DNA of 64,000 bases from Symbiodinium natans (lineage: Eukaryota; Sar; Dinophyceae; Suessiales; Symbiodiniaceae): contig CAJNDS010002108.1 in NCBI GenBank assembly GCA_905221605.1, forward strand, positions 378,909-442,908, in the 5' to 3' direction. The notes under the pieces were generated by a model, which was not told the origin of the DNA, made no database searches, and saw nothing but the letters and a program-made list of their open reading frames with translations. Shown in pieces: positions 51,365-61,961 of this stretch. The stretch's first letter is position 1. Each line of letters starts with the position of its first letter. The translations under genes were made by a program, and so were the position numbers.

Positions 51365-53300
51365 ATACCGTTGGACTCAAGGAGCCTATACCCTTAAACA
51401 CGCAAAGGCCGGCTCGCAGTCGCTCCCGATCGGCATTCCGCCAGGTCAACCTGAAAGCGTTACATGTTTCGCGCTCTCGATGCTGTTGGCTGGAATTACT
51501 TGTTCAGGTTTTACGCTTCAGAGTTTAGGGTCTGGGAGGTTCCGGGTGCGAAGGTTGGAGAGAGTCCTGTAAGGGGACCCGTAGTACCAGACGTAATGAG
51601 CTCCGTAGCCGCAGTCCCAACCCCCCCAAAGCCCACACATCCCCTTGTCATCCCAAGCCCACTCGAAGCACTCCCTGAACATGACACTTCCGAAGTCAGG
51701 TTCAGTACTCTCTAATTTAACCGCTGACGCGAGGCCTCCTCGGCAAGGGGTAAAGGGGGGGCACCCATTCCCGACCAAATAAAACGCGGCTGCCGACATG
51801 ACCAGCCTGACAAGGAGGTACGTGGGTGGACCTTTCAAAGGTTCCTTAGACCTGCATCTAAATGCCTCATCAGGCCTCCAGCCTCGGCGGATTTTCAAGC
51901 TCAAGTCGTCTCAAGATTACTCAAGCCTCGAGTCTTACAGAGTTCTGGTGCAACTTCTCCGGTGTTTTGTACAGTCATCAGACGGCACGGAAGACTCCAG
52001 AAGCCCCTAGACCGCACAGCCGAAGTGCTTGCAATTCTATACTTCCTTTGCCAGACACCGCGGCACGGGACTAGCTTCCCGCGCGTACGACGTCTCAGAC
52101 GTGCTCTGGTGTCCCTGGTGGAGGTGAAGAGGTGGGCCTGGGAAGCAGGGTCGCTCTTGATTGTGTGGAGTACGGTCCTGATGGTTTTTGGGGGGTTTGG
52201 GATGCGAGTTTGGGGCTTGTGATACACTCAGGCTCCTAAGGTGCTCACGTTTCAAGCAGTTGTTCGAGCCACCATGCACCCCCAGGTGAACGTTTGACGC
52301 ACTGTCACTAGGGACGAGTACAATATCAAAGCTGAAGCATCCCAAGATCCTCTGATACTGCCGCGTTCTGATATTCTTGGACTCAGCCGAGCTCCAAGGG
52401 CGGTTATCAATGTATATGAAAACCTGTGAGCGTGAAGACTTGCGAGATCGGGTGCGTCGCCCGCAGGTGCAACCTGATGGCTCCGGACATGTCCTGCGCA
52501 GCCTGACATTTGGGCTTTCTCTGGGAAGTCTGTTTGCGGACTCGGAAATTTCCCGGAGTGTCACAGCAGCTCACCTTTGTAGTGACCGGCGGGGTTATCC
52601 TGCAAACTTTTTCTAGTGAGATGAGCGAGTGCTGTTCGGCCAGGTTTGAGGCTGTAGTCTAGTATTCTAGGCCAGAATATCCTTGTAGAGGACTTCTGTC
52701 TATTGACCGCCGCCTTAGCATGCCCAGACATGCTCAGGTTTTATTCTGCAGCTTAGGAGTGTGGAATGATGAGATTCCACAAGTGTATCTGCTCATTGTC
52801 AAGAGAAAGGAAAGCCCGAAACTTCTCACTGCCGCCGTGTCGCAGTGCACACAAGACCCTGCTGTTCTTGTCGATGTTAGGACTGTTTCGGCCTCGTATT
52901 GCCATGCTTGGGGCAGATTTCCTCTTTGGTCTCCTGAGACATTCTGCACCCTTCAGATGGCTTCATAGGCCTGCCCGGCCACTTTGGGCATCTTGTGTCC
53001 AAGCCAGACAGCTAGAGGTCGGTGGTTCCATACAGATCTTCTTCACACCAATGTTGTGGTCTCAGCCATCTATCTTATCTAGCTTAATGAAAAAATATGA
53101 GTAAGAGAAATACTTCCCGACAGTACCCTTGTTCATACAACCAGTCTTTCCAGACATGAAACCTTAAACTCCAGGAGGCATGTAAGAGTGCATGCTTAGC
53201 CCCTGCCATGCCGGTGGCAGAGGGATGGATTCAGCTGCAACGTCGGCAGCTGAGAGTGGTCTCAGCCGCTGCCGGAAACAGGGCGCCCAGGAGACCATGG

Positions 53301-53341
53301 GTTTAGGGTTGAGGGTTTAGGGCTTAGGGTTTAGGGTTTGG
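53301..53341. repeat. TTTAGGG tract
   Basis: Five to six units with a TTGAGGG variant. Confidence 0.88.
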
Positions 53342-53843
53342 GATACGCATCTTCCAGGCGACGCACGGCCACGCAGAGGCTTTAGCGGTGTGCACAGCCT
53401 ATTCTTGCACGAGAATTCCCGGCCCCCGGCCCCCCCCACCTTCTGAGGCGAAGTCTGGGAGTTGGACGCCGAAAATGCAGGTAGGCTGGCCAGGATCACA
53501 TGCCTTGCCTGCTTCCACGAGAATTCGTTGAAACTTAGGGTAACTTTGTCCACTGCTGTGAGCAGAAACCCTTCAACTGCCCGTGGAAGGACCCCCCCAA
53601 AAGGAGTTTGCTCTTCACAAGCCCGAGTGTACGACAGTCCTTGACACCCCAAACATGCCGAAAGACTTTAAAGCACTTGGCCTGTGCAGGGCTCGACGCA
53701 GACATCGAGGTGGCCTTGTGAGTGTTATGGCGCTATTCTTTTCTGAAGGTTTCATGAAGCGGCACATATTCGGCATTTTTAAATGTAAACCTTCACAGAG
53801 GTGGGCTGGCTTGGGCTGACGCCAACCACAACTCAAATCATAA

Positions 53844-53953
53844 TTGGGATGTTCTTTCCTTATACTAGCAGTCCTTAGTAGGGATTCTAATCAGGGGGGG
53901 TGCACGATAATCCTTATTAAGGAGCTGTGAGTATAAGGGGGGGAACATCCCAA
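53844..53953. repeat. Palindromic miniature element, copy C (complete)
   Basis: 110 bp with terminal inverted repeats TTGGGATGTTC...GAACATCCCAA that extend about 40 bp inward through CTTATACT and CAGTCCTTA. The best complete copy of the family. Confidence 0.85.
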
Positions 53954-54023
53954 AACAAAAATCGGGACGGACGGCTTGGCCTTACCCTGCTTGTAGCTTC
54001 TCAGCACCCCAGGAGTCCCAACG

Positions 54024-54105
54024 TTTAGGGTTTAGGGTTTAGGGTTTGGGGTTTAGGGGTTTAGGGGTTTAGGGGTTTAGGGGTTTAGGGGTTTAGAGGG
54101 TAGGG
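54024..54105. repeat. TTTAGGG/TTTAGGGG tract
   Basis: TTTAGGG units followed by six 8-bp TTTAGGGG units, a second unit length in the same array. Confidence 0.92.
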
Positions 54106-54306
54106 TTTTGACGACCCCAACCCTGCCCTTGGCCCCCGCGTCTTCGAAGACTCGAGCCGAAGTCCCAAGGCCAGCCCAAGTTTTTTGGGGGTTTCGGGTT
54201 TAGGGGTTTAGGGTTTAGGGATTGTTGCCTGACCAGCAGCGTCCCCACGAGCAGTTGCCGAGTCTATGGTCACAACGGGCCTGGGAGTTGAACTTCTGGC
54301 CATGGG

Positions 54307-54410
54307 TTGGGATGTCCCCGTTCTACGAACAGTCCTTAGTAGGGTAGGGATGATCGTACTCCCGATTGCAATCCCTACGGAGGACTGTTCGTATAAGGAA
54401 AAACACCCCC
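54307..54410. repeat. Palindromic miniature element, copy D
   Basis: TTGGGATGTCCCCG left arm, AACAGTCCTTAGTAGG, and right arm GGAGGACTGTTCGTATAAGG. Diverged from copy C. Confidence 0.78.
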
Positions 54411-54849
54411 TGGCATGAGCCCTCAGCATATTTCTCTGAGCTCAAGGAGGTTGAAAACCGCATCCGTAAGTCTCGAATCTCTGATGAAGACTTCATATTA
54501 CTCATATTCATATTAGTTTTAACATTCTTCATATACAAATATTGTTAGTACTATGAATACGATAAATAATTATGAAAATATATATTGAGATTAACAATAT
54601 TATGAATATGATGAATAATATTGCTATTGAAGTTTTGCTAGGCTTCACTGCGGCGGCTGGCGACTCTGCGTCGGCGGGAGGCCTTGCACCATCTTGCAAC
54701 AACACCTTCAAATGTTGTGAACTTGGGAGGTCCCCTCTTATCCAGTAGTTGCTTAAGAACCCCCCCCCCAAAAAAAAAAAAGTTAAAAATATTCTTCCGT
54801 AAAAGGGTAACATAGGGATTTGTTTTCATTCTTTCAGGGTTCTTAAGCA

Positions 54850-54945
54850 AATAGTAGTTATACTAACAGTCCTCAATATGGATTCTAACAGGCGGGTACC
54901 ATAATGCCTACTAAGGACTGCCAGTATGAGGGGGAACATCCCAAA
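54850..54945. repeat. Palindromic miniature element, copy E
   Basis: TATACTAACAGTCCTCAATA on the left, CTAAGGACTGCCAGTATGAG and GGGGGAACATCCC on the right. The outer left end is lost. Confidence 0.78.
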
Positions 54946-55198
54946 TGTTAAATGCTGCTAAGTGGAGGTTTCATTGAAAGCATTCTGGGCGCGATAGTTT
55001 GGAGCCCATGGGTGTATTTTTTGCAAGATACTTGCAACGACATTGCACCACATAACCAAAGCCGAGGGTGTTTTTAATGGACACGAACCAGACCGAGCAT
55101 CTTCATCGGAACCGATGCAAGTAGGTACACCTTGACTGACAAGGCCTGAACTCTGCGACCCCGAATAAGTTCCTCCCAAAGATAGAAACAGCCACTAA

Positions 55199-55295
55199 CT
55201 AAACCCTAAACCCTAAACCCTAAACCCTAAACCCTAAACCCTAAACCCTAAACCCTAAACCCTAAACCCTAAACCCTAAACCCTAAACCCTAAAC
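55199..55295. repeat. CCCTAAA tract
   Basis: About fourteen perfect units, 12 bp before a candidate exon. Confidence 0.95.
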
Positions 55296-55307
55296 CCCTG
55301 CCTGGAG

Positions 55308-55390
55308 GTCATGGAGGCAGGAATCCATGTAGCTCTCTTCACGGCCACTGGCTACATACAGTATCAAAGTGGCAGCATACGACTGCGCGG
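55308..55390 (+). CDS. Candidate exon after a CCCTAAA tract, unrecognised
   Basis: Acceptor TGGAG|GTC, then VMEAGIHVALFTATGYIQYQ in an open frame to TGA 55392. A GC donor at 55372 or a GA donor near 55390 could end it. No family recognised. Confidence 0.38.
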
Positions 55391-55571
55391 ATGAGTGACA
55401 GCGTGAAGCCTCCACAAGTAGTTTCAGGTATCACCTACTTAGCCGAAATCCTCACTGTCCAAACTGCTTTGTCCACCCTTCAGCTTGCCTCACCCAAAGA
55501 ATGGTGCCGGGCTCCGGCACAAGTCTTTAAATGACCCCCAAATCAACCTAGAATGAGCGCCTAGGACTCTT

Positions 55572-55711
55572 CGAGCATGGGCTATTAGGCCTCATAGTCG
55601 CTATAATCAACCCCAGAAATGGCCCATTTTCTAAACCCTAAGCCCAAAACCCAAAACCCTAAACCCTAAACCCTGTAAGGGGCTATAGGGTAACAGCCCG
55701 TCCTGGTTGAG
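55572..55711. repeat. Relative of the TTACCAGG inverted-repeat element, interrupted by telomere-type repeats
   Basis: ATGGGCTATTAGGCCTCATA on the left and GGGTAACAGCCCGTCCTGGTT on the right resemble the arms of the element at 24810-24904. Between them lies a CCCTAAA/CCCAAAA tract (55632-55674). Confidence 0.5.
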
Positions 55712-55727
55712 CCTTGCAAAGCCAAAG

Positions 55728-55830
55728 GCAGAGCTGCTCTTCGGACTACGGGCCCTGCGCCGCGAGGCGTCCCATGCGGCCTCCGCAACCGCGGCCTGGC
55801 CGCGGGGGTCCAAGGAGCCACAAGGAAAGG
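55728..55830 (+). CDS. Candidate exon whose donor is made by a TTTAGGG tract, unrecognised
   Basis: Acceptor CAAAG|GCAGAG; 34 open codons (AELLFGLRALRREASHAASA and on). It ends AAAGG|GTTTAGGG, so the donor GT is the first base pair of the telomere-type tract (55829-55905). The opposite strand is also open here. Confidence 0.38.
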
Positions 55831-55905
55831 GTTTAGGGTTTGGGGTTTGGGGTTTGGGGTTTAGGGTTTAGGGTTTAGGGTGTATTTACGGTTTAGGGTT
55901 TAGGG
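55829..55905. repeat. TTTAGGG/TTTGGGG tract
   Basis: About nine units with TTTGGGG variants, starting at the inferred exon end. Confidence 0.9.
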
Positions 55906-56518
55906 AGCCACACAGAAGGATGCAGAGAAGGTTCAGATGTCATGTTGTTTGTCGGTTCCTTGAGATCAATGAATAAACATCACAAATCCCTACTTCCACG
56001 ATTTTGATTCTGACCATCACTGCTGCTAGTTCTGCTTCACGTATCCGTTTTGGTGGTTGGCGAGGGCTGCGGCTTGCAACCCAATCCAGTCCCAATCCTT
56101 GCCCTAAGCTTAAGCCCTGAAACAGTCGTCTTGATTCAACCATCTGAAAACCCTGCACCCCCAAGTTCTGATTCTTGCCCTCAACGAGGCCCACTTTCAG
56201 CGCCTCGGCTGTTGAGCTGGAGGCAGGCTGCCCAGAGTTTTCGGATTCAGGCTTTCAGGATTTGGGGATGTGTGGTAGCGCAGCAGGGCCTGCTTTGGAG
56301 GAAGTTCTGTTAGAGACCTGCGTTGCTCGAGGGATTTGAGTGTGTCGAAGGACAAGATTCGAAGTGCTACATCGGCGGGCCTTCCTGCGAGCCCATGTAT
56401 CCTGCTGTCCTGTTCGGTGAACTGCTTGGCAGCGGCATTCAGAGAGTGCCAAGCTCCTCGCAAGAGTTTGGGTCCACACGCATTCATGCCAGTGCCTGAC
56501 AAAGCACCAAGCTGTGCC

Positions 56519-56592
56519 CCTAAACCCTAAACCCTAAACCCTAAACCCTAAACCCTAAACCCTAAACCCTAAACCCTAAACCCTAAACCCTC
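56519..56592. repeat. CCCTAAA tract
   Basis: About ten perfect units. Confidence 0.95.
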
Positions 56593-56643
56593 TTCAACCA
56601 ACCAAGCAACCTTCATATGAGCCGCATGATTCTTCCAGCGCAG

Positions 56644-56697
56644 GCGGTGCTGGGGAGAGGTCTGGCCAATGCCTGGGCAGAGTTGGTTACGGCGCTG
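56644..56697 (+). CDS. Candidate upstream exon of the helical-protein gene
   Basis: Acceptor GCGCAG|GCG, then AVLGRGLANAWAELVTAL with a possible GC donor at 56698 (or 56692). It is helical and phase-compatible with 57015. It lies 51 bp after a CCCTAAA tract. Confidence 0.4.
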
Positions 56698-57014
56698 GCC
56701 GGCTGGGGGAGAGGGAGGAGGGGGGAGGGGGAAGAGTTCCTCCGAGATCCCCGAACGAAGGAATTACTCTGCGAAAGTAGCAGATCTTGTGAGCTTCTGG
56801 TCCACACCCCGAATCCCCAAACTTCAATCGGCACCCGTCCGTTCGGCCATCTAACGGATCTAACGCCGGAGAAAGTGCTGCGAATGTAATACGCTATGTC
56901 ACAATGGTGATGTCCTCCCTGGTGTGGTGGCAAACGCCCGCGAGCCTGCCTACAAAGTCAAAACCTTGAAGCCGAAGCATTGAGCAGGGCCACCCACCCT
57001 TCAGTGAAGTGCAG

Positions 57015-58210
57015 TCAACCCGGCCCCCCAAAATGTCATCCAACGCCGAACCCTCTGACCAGGTCCCCGAGAGGCTGGGTGACCTGGCGCGGACGCTGCA
57101 GCGGCCAAGCCGAGAGGTGTCGCTTCATTTGATTTTCTTTTTGGGGGGAGATGGGCGTGGGAGTTTTTCTCGCTCATACTGGTACGTGTAGTACTTAGAA
57201 TTTTATGTTTGCAAATGCTTTCCCAGATCCTTTCACCTGTACGTTTTTTTGTGCTTGTTTTAATTTTACCCTTGTACGTAAACTTCCATTTATCGAACCT
57301 CTCCTTGTCGTTCAGCTTCATGTTGTGTGCTAGCAGCGGGGTCTCTGGGAGCCACGGTCGAGATTCTTGGAGGCCGCGTTACAGGGTTGGTTTTATATGG
57401 CTGCCTCGACAAATTTTTGGACGACCCGAATTCTCAACACGAGTCCGTGAGGAATCTCGGAAAAATTACCACAATTCTGGGGGATCAGACTAATCAGCAT
57501 ACTCCGTATGCTTCTATACATCTAAGTGATATACTACGAATGTTTATGCATGTACTTGCCTTACTTTCATACCTGCTTGTTTGCATTTCCTTGCTGGCAC
57601 AATTTGTTTTTCTCTCTCTCTCTCTCTCACACACACACACGCACTGAGACGGCACGGGGCCAGGGCCGTCGACTTATCTTCTGGAGAATCTGGTTACGCT
57701 CGCTGAACATCTGGCAAACCAGGTATCTGGAATCTGAATGAACCATGATTTTTCACCAAACTTGTGTGATCGCAATACCAAACACGACTGTCGCACTCAT
57801 TCACTGCCTAAAAGCCTAAAGCCTGGTTTCGGGAATCAAAAAGGGCCCGGCTTTCGCAGCTGTAAGTCAATGGCCCGGAAGAGGCGATGTAAGGCAAACC
57901 AGATCTAAGACCGAGCATGATGGTGACATTGCGCCCGGCATGAAGCAAATTCCGACGGTCATGTGGTGGACGGAGTCTCACACCCGCACACCCACCCATC
58001 CAACCGCGTGACACACCCATCCACACACACACACACCCCTACACGAACACCCGCACTCGGGCCTGCGCCCGCGCGTGTGCGCCGCCCGCGCAAGCTTGAC
58101 AACTTTCTGAGCTCGGAAACCCGGAAACTTGGAGCCAGGTCCTCGGCCACATGGCCTCAGCGCTTTGCGCCCCTTCGGCGCCAGCATTGGAAATGCTCCT
58201 CGCAGCTGAG
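57015..58210 (+). CDS. Partly reconstructed gene, unrecognised alpha-helical protein
   Basis: Four exons join in one frame: 57015-57111, 57334-57459, 57664-57722, 58112-58210. The first contains ATG 57033 (MSSNAEPSDQVPERLGDLAR), which might be the start, though the frame is open further up. The second has GATVEILGGRVTGLVLYGCL then DKFLDDPNSQHESVRNLG; the third PSTYLLENLVTLAEHLANQ; the fourth LGNPETWSQVLGHMASALCA and a helix ending LEMLLAAE. Regular amphipathic helices resemble HEAT or armadillo-type proteins, but I cannot assign a family. Donors: GA (57112), GA (57460), GT (57723), GT (58211). The CT/CA microsatellite at 57611-57640 lies just upstream of the third exon. The gene probably continues on both sides. 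Confidence 0.5.
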
Positions 58211-59000
58211 GTGAAGGCCAAGGACAAAGGGATGACGGTGATGTCGGCGTGTAAATGAAGTTCGTTTATCTCCTGAACTGCTACTGCCCGTAGCCTTGCA
58301 GTTGAATTGAATAGTCACCTTCGTCTTACGCGTGCTACTCTGCAGGGGATTCCTAGGACGTGCGTTTTGGGTCGAAGCTTTTGCACCTCTCTTTGTCAAC
58401 AATTGCAATCACTTAACCTTCTCCCCAAATTGCATTCTTAAATTCAGTCCGGCCAGAAAATATTTGAATATAGGGGCCCTGCATGTAATTTGTGTGTAAC
58501 CCACCCTGAACCCAAACCTTCTGGCGCTCCGCACTGACATGTTTGTTGCACGCGGACTTTGTGCTCAAGCTGTCGTAAGCATCAACTCGTCCTGGAGCCA
58601 CGTCGCACGACACGGCCGAACCAGCACAGACAAAAAGCAGCGAGGCATCATGATGTTAGGCTCTGGAACGTGCAGGTGATGGAACACCGGGTTGGGGCCT
58701 ACCAGCGAGCTTCCAAATTAGAGTTCTCACAGGGGTTGAGGCACCACGTATGAGCTCATGGGCAGGCACCTGTCTGTTTCGAAGTCTTTACACCCCCAAA
58801 CTCTCCACATGTGAGTTGGCTTCCAGGCTTAAGTAAGTTTCTGAAGTCGCTTGTGGCCCCCATGGCAGAGCATGGCATCCAAGTCAGGCACCTTTCAGGA
58901 GAGGTCTTGCTGCTCGGCGGGTTCAGGCTTGATGGGGCTGAGCTGTTGTGGAGCTCTTATGCCTCAGAGCCCCACCATGCAGGCTGCAGATACGCAATAT
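58211..59000. other. No confirmed gene; one candidate exon
   Basis: An open frame after TTTCAG at about 58897-58982 (EVLLLGGFRLDGAELLWSSY) is followed by a TTTAGGG tract and could continue the upstream gene, but no donor or partner is established. Confidence 0.35.
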
Positions 59001-59050
59001 AGGGTTTAGGGTTTAGGGTTTAAGGTTTGGGGTTTAGGGTTTAGGGTTTA
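59001..59050. repeat. TTTAGGG tract
   Basis: Seven units with minor variants. Confidence 0.9.
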
Positions 59051-59483
59051 TGGTAAAGCCCAGGTGGCCCCAAATCCGTAGTGCCACCCTCAACATTGTT
59101 GATGAGAGCATTTCTGGGCAAAGGGTTCTGCCACTTGAATCCTGACATCCTTGGCGTCCAGTTCCCTCCACTTAAGACCGTCTCTCCAGGTTGACAGTAG
59201 ACTTCCAAGAAGCGCTGGAATGGTTGGATTTCAACCTGACACTGAAGCAGCGGCACCTTGGCATCAGTCCGTGGGAAATTGGTGAGTGTGATGTGAAGTG
59301 CTTTCGGGCTGCGTGGCTGCATGCCCAGGAGTGGGTGTGCTTTTGATCCTGGGTAGGTGTTACTCGAAGCCTGGAGATAGCTCATGTAAAAGCTGTTTCG
59401 TCAGGGATATAAGCCGTCATAAATGTTTGTGAAACTGGTGACACAGGAGGTCGGTTGTCTCTGTTCCTCCGTCTCTCCTCCCG

Positions 59484-59560
59484 CTCCCACTCTCTCTCTC
59501 TCTCCCTCTCTCTGGTGTCTCTCGCTCTGTCTCTGTGTCTCTCTATCTTTCTCTCTCTCG

Positions 59561-59596
<36 letters not shown>

Positions 59597-59706
59597 TTGT
59601 GCCCAATCGCCCCTCTCTCTCTCTCTCGCTTTCTCTCTTTCTTTTTCCCCCTCTCTCTCTCGCTCCCTCTCTCTCTCTCTCCATGTCTCTCTCTCTCTCT
59701 CTCTCG

Positions 59707-59750
<44 letters not shown>

Positions 59751-59752
59751 GC
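59484..59752. repeat. CT microsatellite, about 270 bp
   Basis: CTCTCT runs with occasional G or T. Long Ser/Leu ORFs on plus and Arg/Glu ORFs on minus are translations of the repeat. Confidence 0.95.
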
Positions 59753-61513
59753 ATCTGTTGTGCAGTCACAGAACTCTTACCCCCGGTGCGTTTTGGCTAT
59801 GCTCTTGTGTGCATTTGCCGACAAGCAAGGCAGCGTCGGCAAGGGATTCCTGAATCCTAAGCATCCCCATGCTTTATCTTCATGTAGAACGCGCCTTTCC
59901 TAGGCATGTCTCGCAGACATTGGCCCGACTGCAGGCAGAAGCCAGCGATTCCCTCCAAGCATTTCTCAAAGGGCCTGAATCTACCCTTTCATGTACATAC
60001 TTCTACCACCTGCCTTGCCAATCGAGTCAACAAGTGGCACTTCATGCAACTCTCAGCCTGCATGTGCTTCGTGTCTCCGGAGGTGGCGTGTAAAGGAGCT
60101 GTTGCGAAACCAAGGGCATCGTTGCTTGCTTGCCCTCCCCCTTTTTTTCATTTTTAACGAGAGTTCTTCGAATCATCAAATTGCAGCCCCGTGCAAGCAC
60201 TGCTCAGTAAGACCAGCACAACGTGGAATTCAGCTCACGCCCTCGGGGCCAAGCATGTGTAAAGCTCGGGCAAGCCAGAGAGCCAGAGCTATATGCGATC
60301 AGGAGCTGGGGCTGGAGTTTCGTGTCGTTGTAAAGGAAGAGGTTCCCCCCTTATGACTTTTTGGTTGCTGCACTTGTGCGTTGTGTGTGGAAGATTGTTT
60401 CTAGGTTAGTTCAAGTTCACGTTTCGGCGCGAAATTGGATTTGGGTACCGGGACTGAGCTTAGAGATCACTGCTATTTGCTTTAAGAATCAGAACCCCAA
60501 AAAAAGATAACGCACATAATCCCCTTATTACCCGTATAGGGAAGAGTCTTTTTACTTGTGAGGAGGTCTTAAGCAAGCCGTAGATCAGCAGTCGTTTCCA
60601 GCTTTTGATCGAGCATGACCGAGCCCTGAGGCTTCGTGAGGTTTTCAAGGAGACATACGTACCTTATGGGTATTGGGGTCTCATAAGATAAGGGAATCCT
60701 ACTATTTGGTCTTGTTGGTATTGGATGATACGGGAATCCTACTCTTTGGGGGGGGGGTCTACTTTCGTACACTCCCCGATGCCCGCTCGCAACGGCAAAT
60801 GAAGTACACAACTCTCCCAACGGCAACAGCTTCGAGGCTTGCGATCATGCTTGGGTTCACGCCCTTCAGGCTCAAAGGGAAGGGAAAGGGTGCGCTCGGT
60901 TCAGGTCAGGCAAGTTGGAGGAGTTTGGGGGCTGGAGCGAGCTCTTTGAATCGTACTTCCTGAAGTTCCTTCTGCCGCGTTGCCTCACGCAGACCGACTG
61001 TTGGTGAAGCCACTTTGGTGTTAGTGCATTTGAGTGAAGCTTCGTAGCTGGAGATGGCTCAACAGCCTCGTGTACTCACCATTAGTTAGGCAGACATTCT
61101 TCATCATGATTTCGGAGGCTTCGGTTGTTGTGGGGCGACGTGGAGTTGCCGTACGGCCAGACCTTTGCGCAGAGACTTGGCAGCGAAGAAAGGCTGAGAG
61201 GCCACGACAGTCCGAGGTAGCAAAAGTTGTCCCAGAAGCCCCAAAAAACTCGCACGATGAGCATGGGGCGGGACTGCACGATTAATATCGTCGATGAGGT
61301 AGAAAGACCTCAGGAGGCTTAGGGTGGCCCCAGGAGGGTCAAAGGCTTCCAAGCAGGTGAATTTACAGGAGGGCCAGACAGTTGCCGTGGGGAGGGGGTG
61401 GGGGAGGGTGGGCCACAAACTCTTGGGCTGGGGAAGGTATGGAAGGTTGGGAAGGGGGGTCTGCTTGTTCCAGACGCCTCGGGTCAAGGCGAATTGGATA
61501 GGATAGTATGCGT
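59753..61513. other. No gene recognised
   Basis: ORFs up to 127 codons without family resemblance. A short direct repeat (GGGAATCCTACTATTTGG and GGGAATCCTACTCTTTGG) lies near 60690-60750, followed by a G9 run. Confidence 0.5.
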
Positions 61514-61616
61514 TAGGATGTTCCCCCTTTTGCTACTTAATAGGGATCATTCTCGGGGGTACTAGAATCCCTTTTAAGGACTGTTAGTGTAATACTGTAA
61601 GGGGGAACATCCCAAA
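61514..61616. repeat. Palindromic miniature element, copy F
   Basis: AGGATGTTCCCCC left end, a shortened left arm, then CTTTTAAGGACTGTTAGTGT and GTAAGGGGGAACATCCCAA on the right. Confidence 0.82.
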
Positions 61617-61742
61617 GCATGGGTTAGAAGCTCGTGCCAAGGCTGGGGAGTCCAAGGGACCTGCAGCTTGTCAAGCTTTCCATGGTGGAGGCACGCCATG
61701 GAAGTTACTTAAAAGCCTCACTCGACGCGTAAGCCAGAGGAC

Positions 61743-61808
61743 AACCCTAAGCCCGAACCCTAAACCCTATATACCCTAAACCCTAAACCTAAACCTCCAA
61801 ACCCTAAA
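61743..61808. repeat. CCCTAAA tract supplying a splice acceptor
   Basis: About seven units with variants. The final unit reads CCCTAAAG, and its AG is the acceptor of the first ankyrin exon found. Confidence 0.85.
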
Positions 61809-61809
61809 G

Positions 61810-61961
61810 TCCTGCTAGAGGACTACGCCGATGAGTTGCTCCGTGCCGTGTCGCAAGAAGAGATCGTCAAGGTGGATGACCTCCTTCGAAAACCGCAAGA
61901 TCCAAACTGCATGTATGCCGACGGCCACTCACCGATAAGCAAGACCAGTCAGCTGGGAAAC
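61810..61961 (+). CDS. Ankyrin gene exon 1 (first found)
   Basis: Follows CCCTAAAG; ends SQLGN with GT donor at 61962. Confidence 0.82.

Larger units (their letters stand above)
49039..56643. other. Mostly repeats; scattered candidate exons only
   Basis: Telomere-type tracts, miniature elements and short open frames. Frames placed like exons are at 50871-50929 (PLPRLAARLAFHEEPRA before a TTTAGGG unit) and about 53190-53300, with the two listed separately below. No family is recognised, so I cannot say whether they belong to the gene at 57 kb. Confidence 0.4.

Noticed and set aside
59041-59385. Minus-strand ORF of 114 codons (SGGNWTPRMSGFKWQNPLPR)
   Set aside because: Plausible composition but no family, no splice partner, and on the strand opposite to all recognised genes; left unassigned.
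59382-59903. ORFs of 100-145 codons rich in Ser/Leu or Arg/Glu
   Set aside because: Direct translation of a CT microsatellite.
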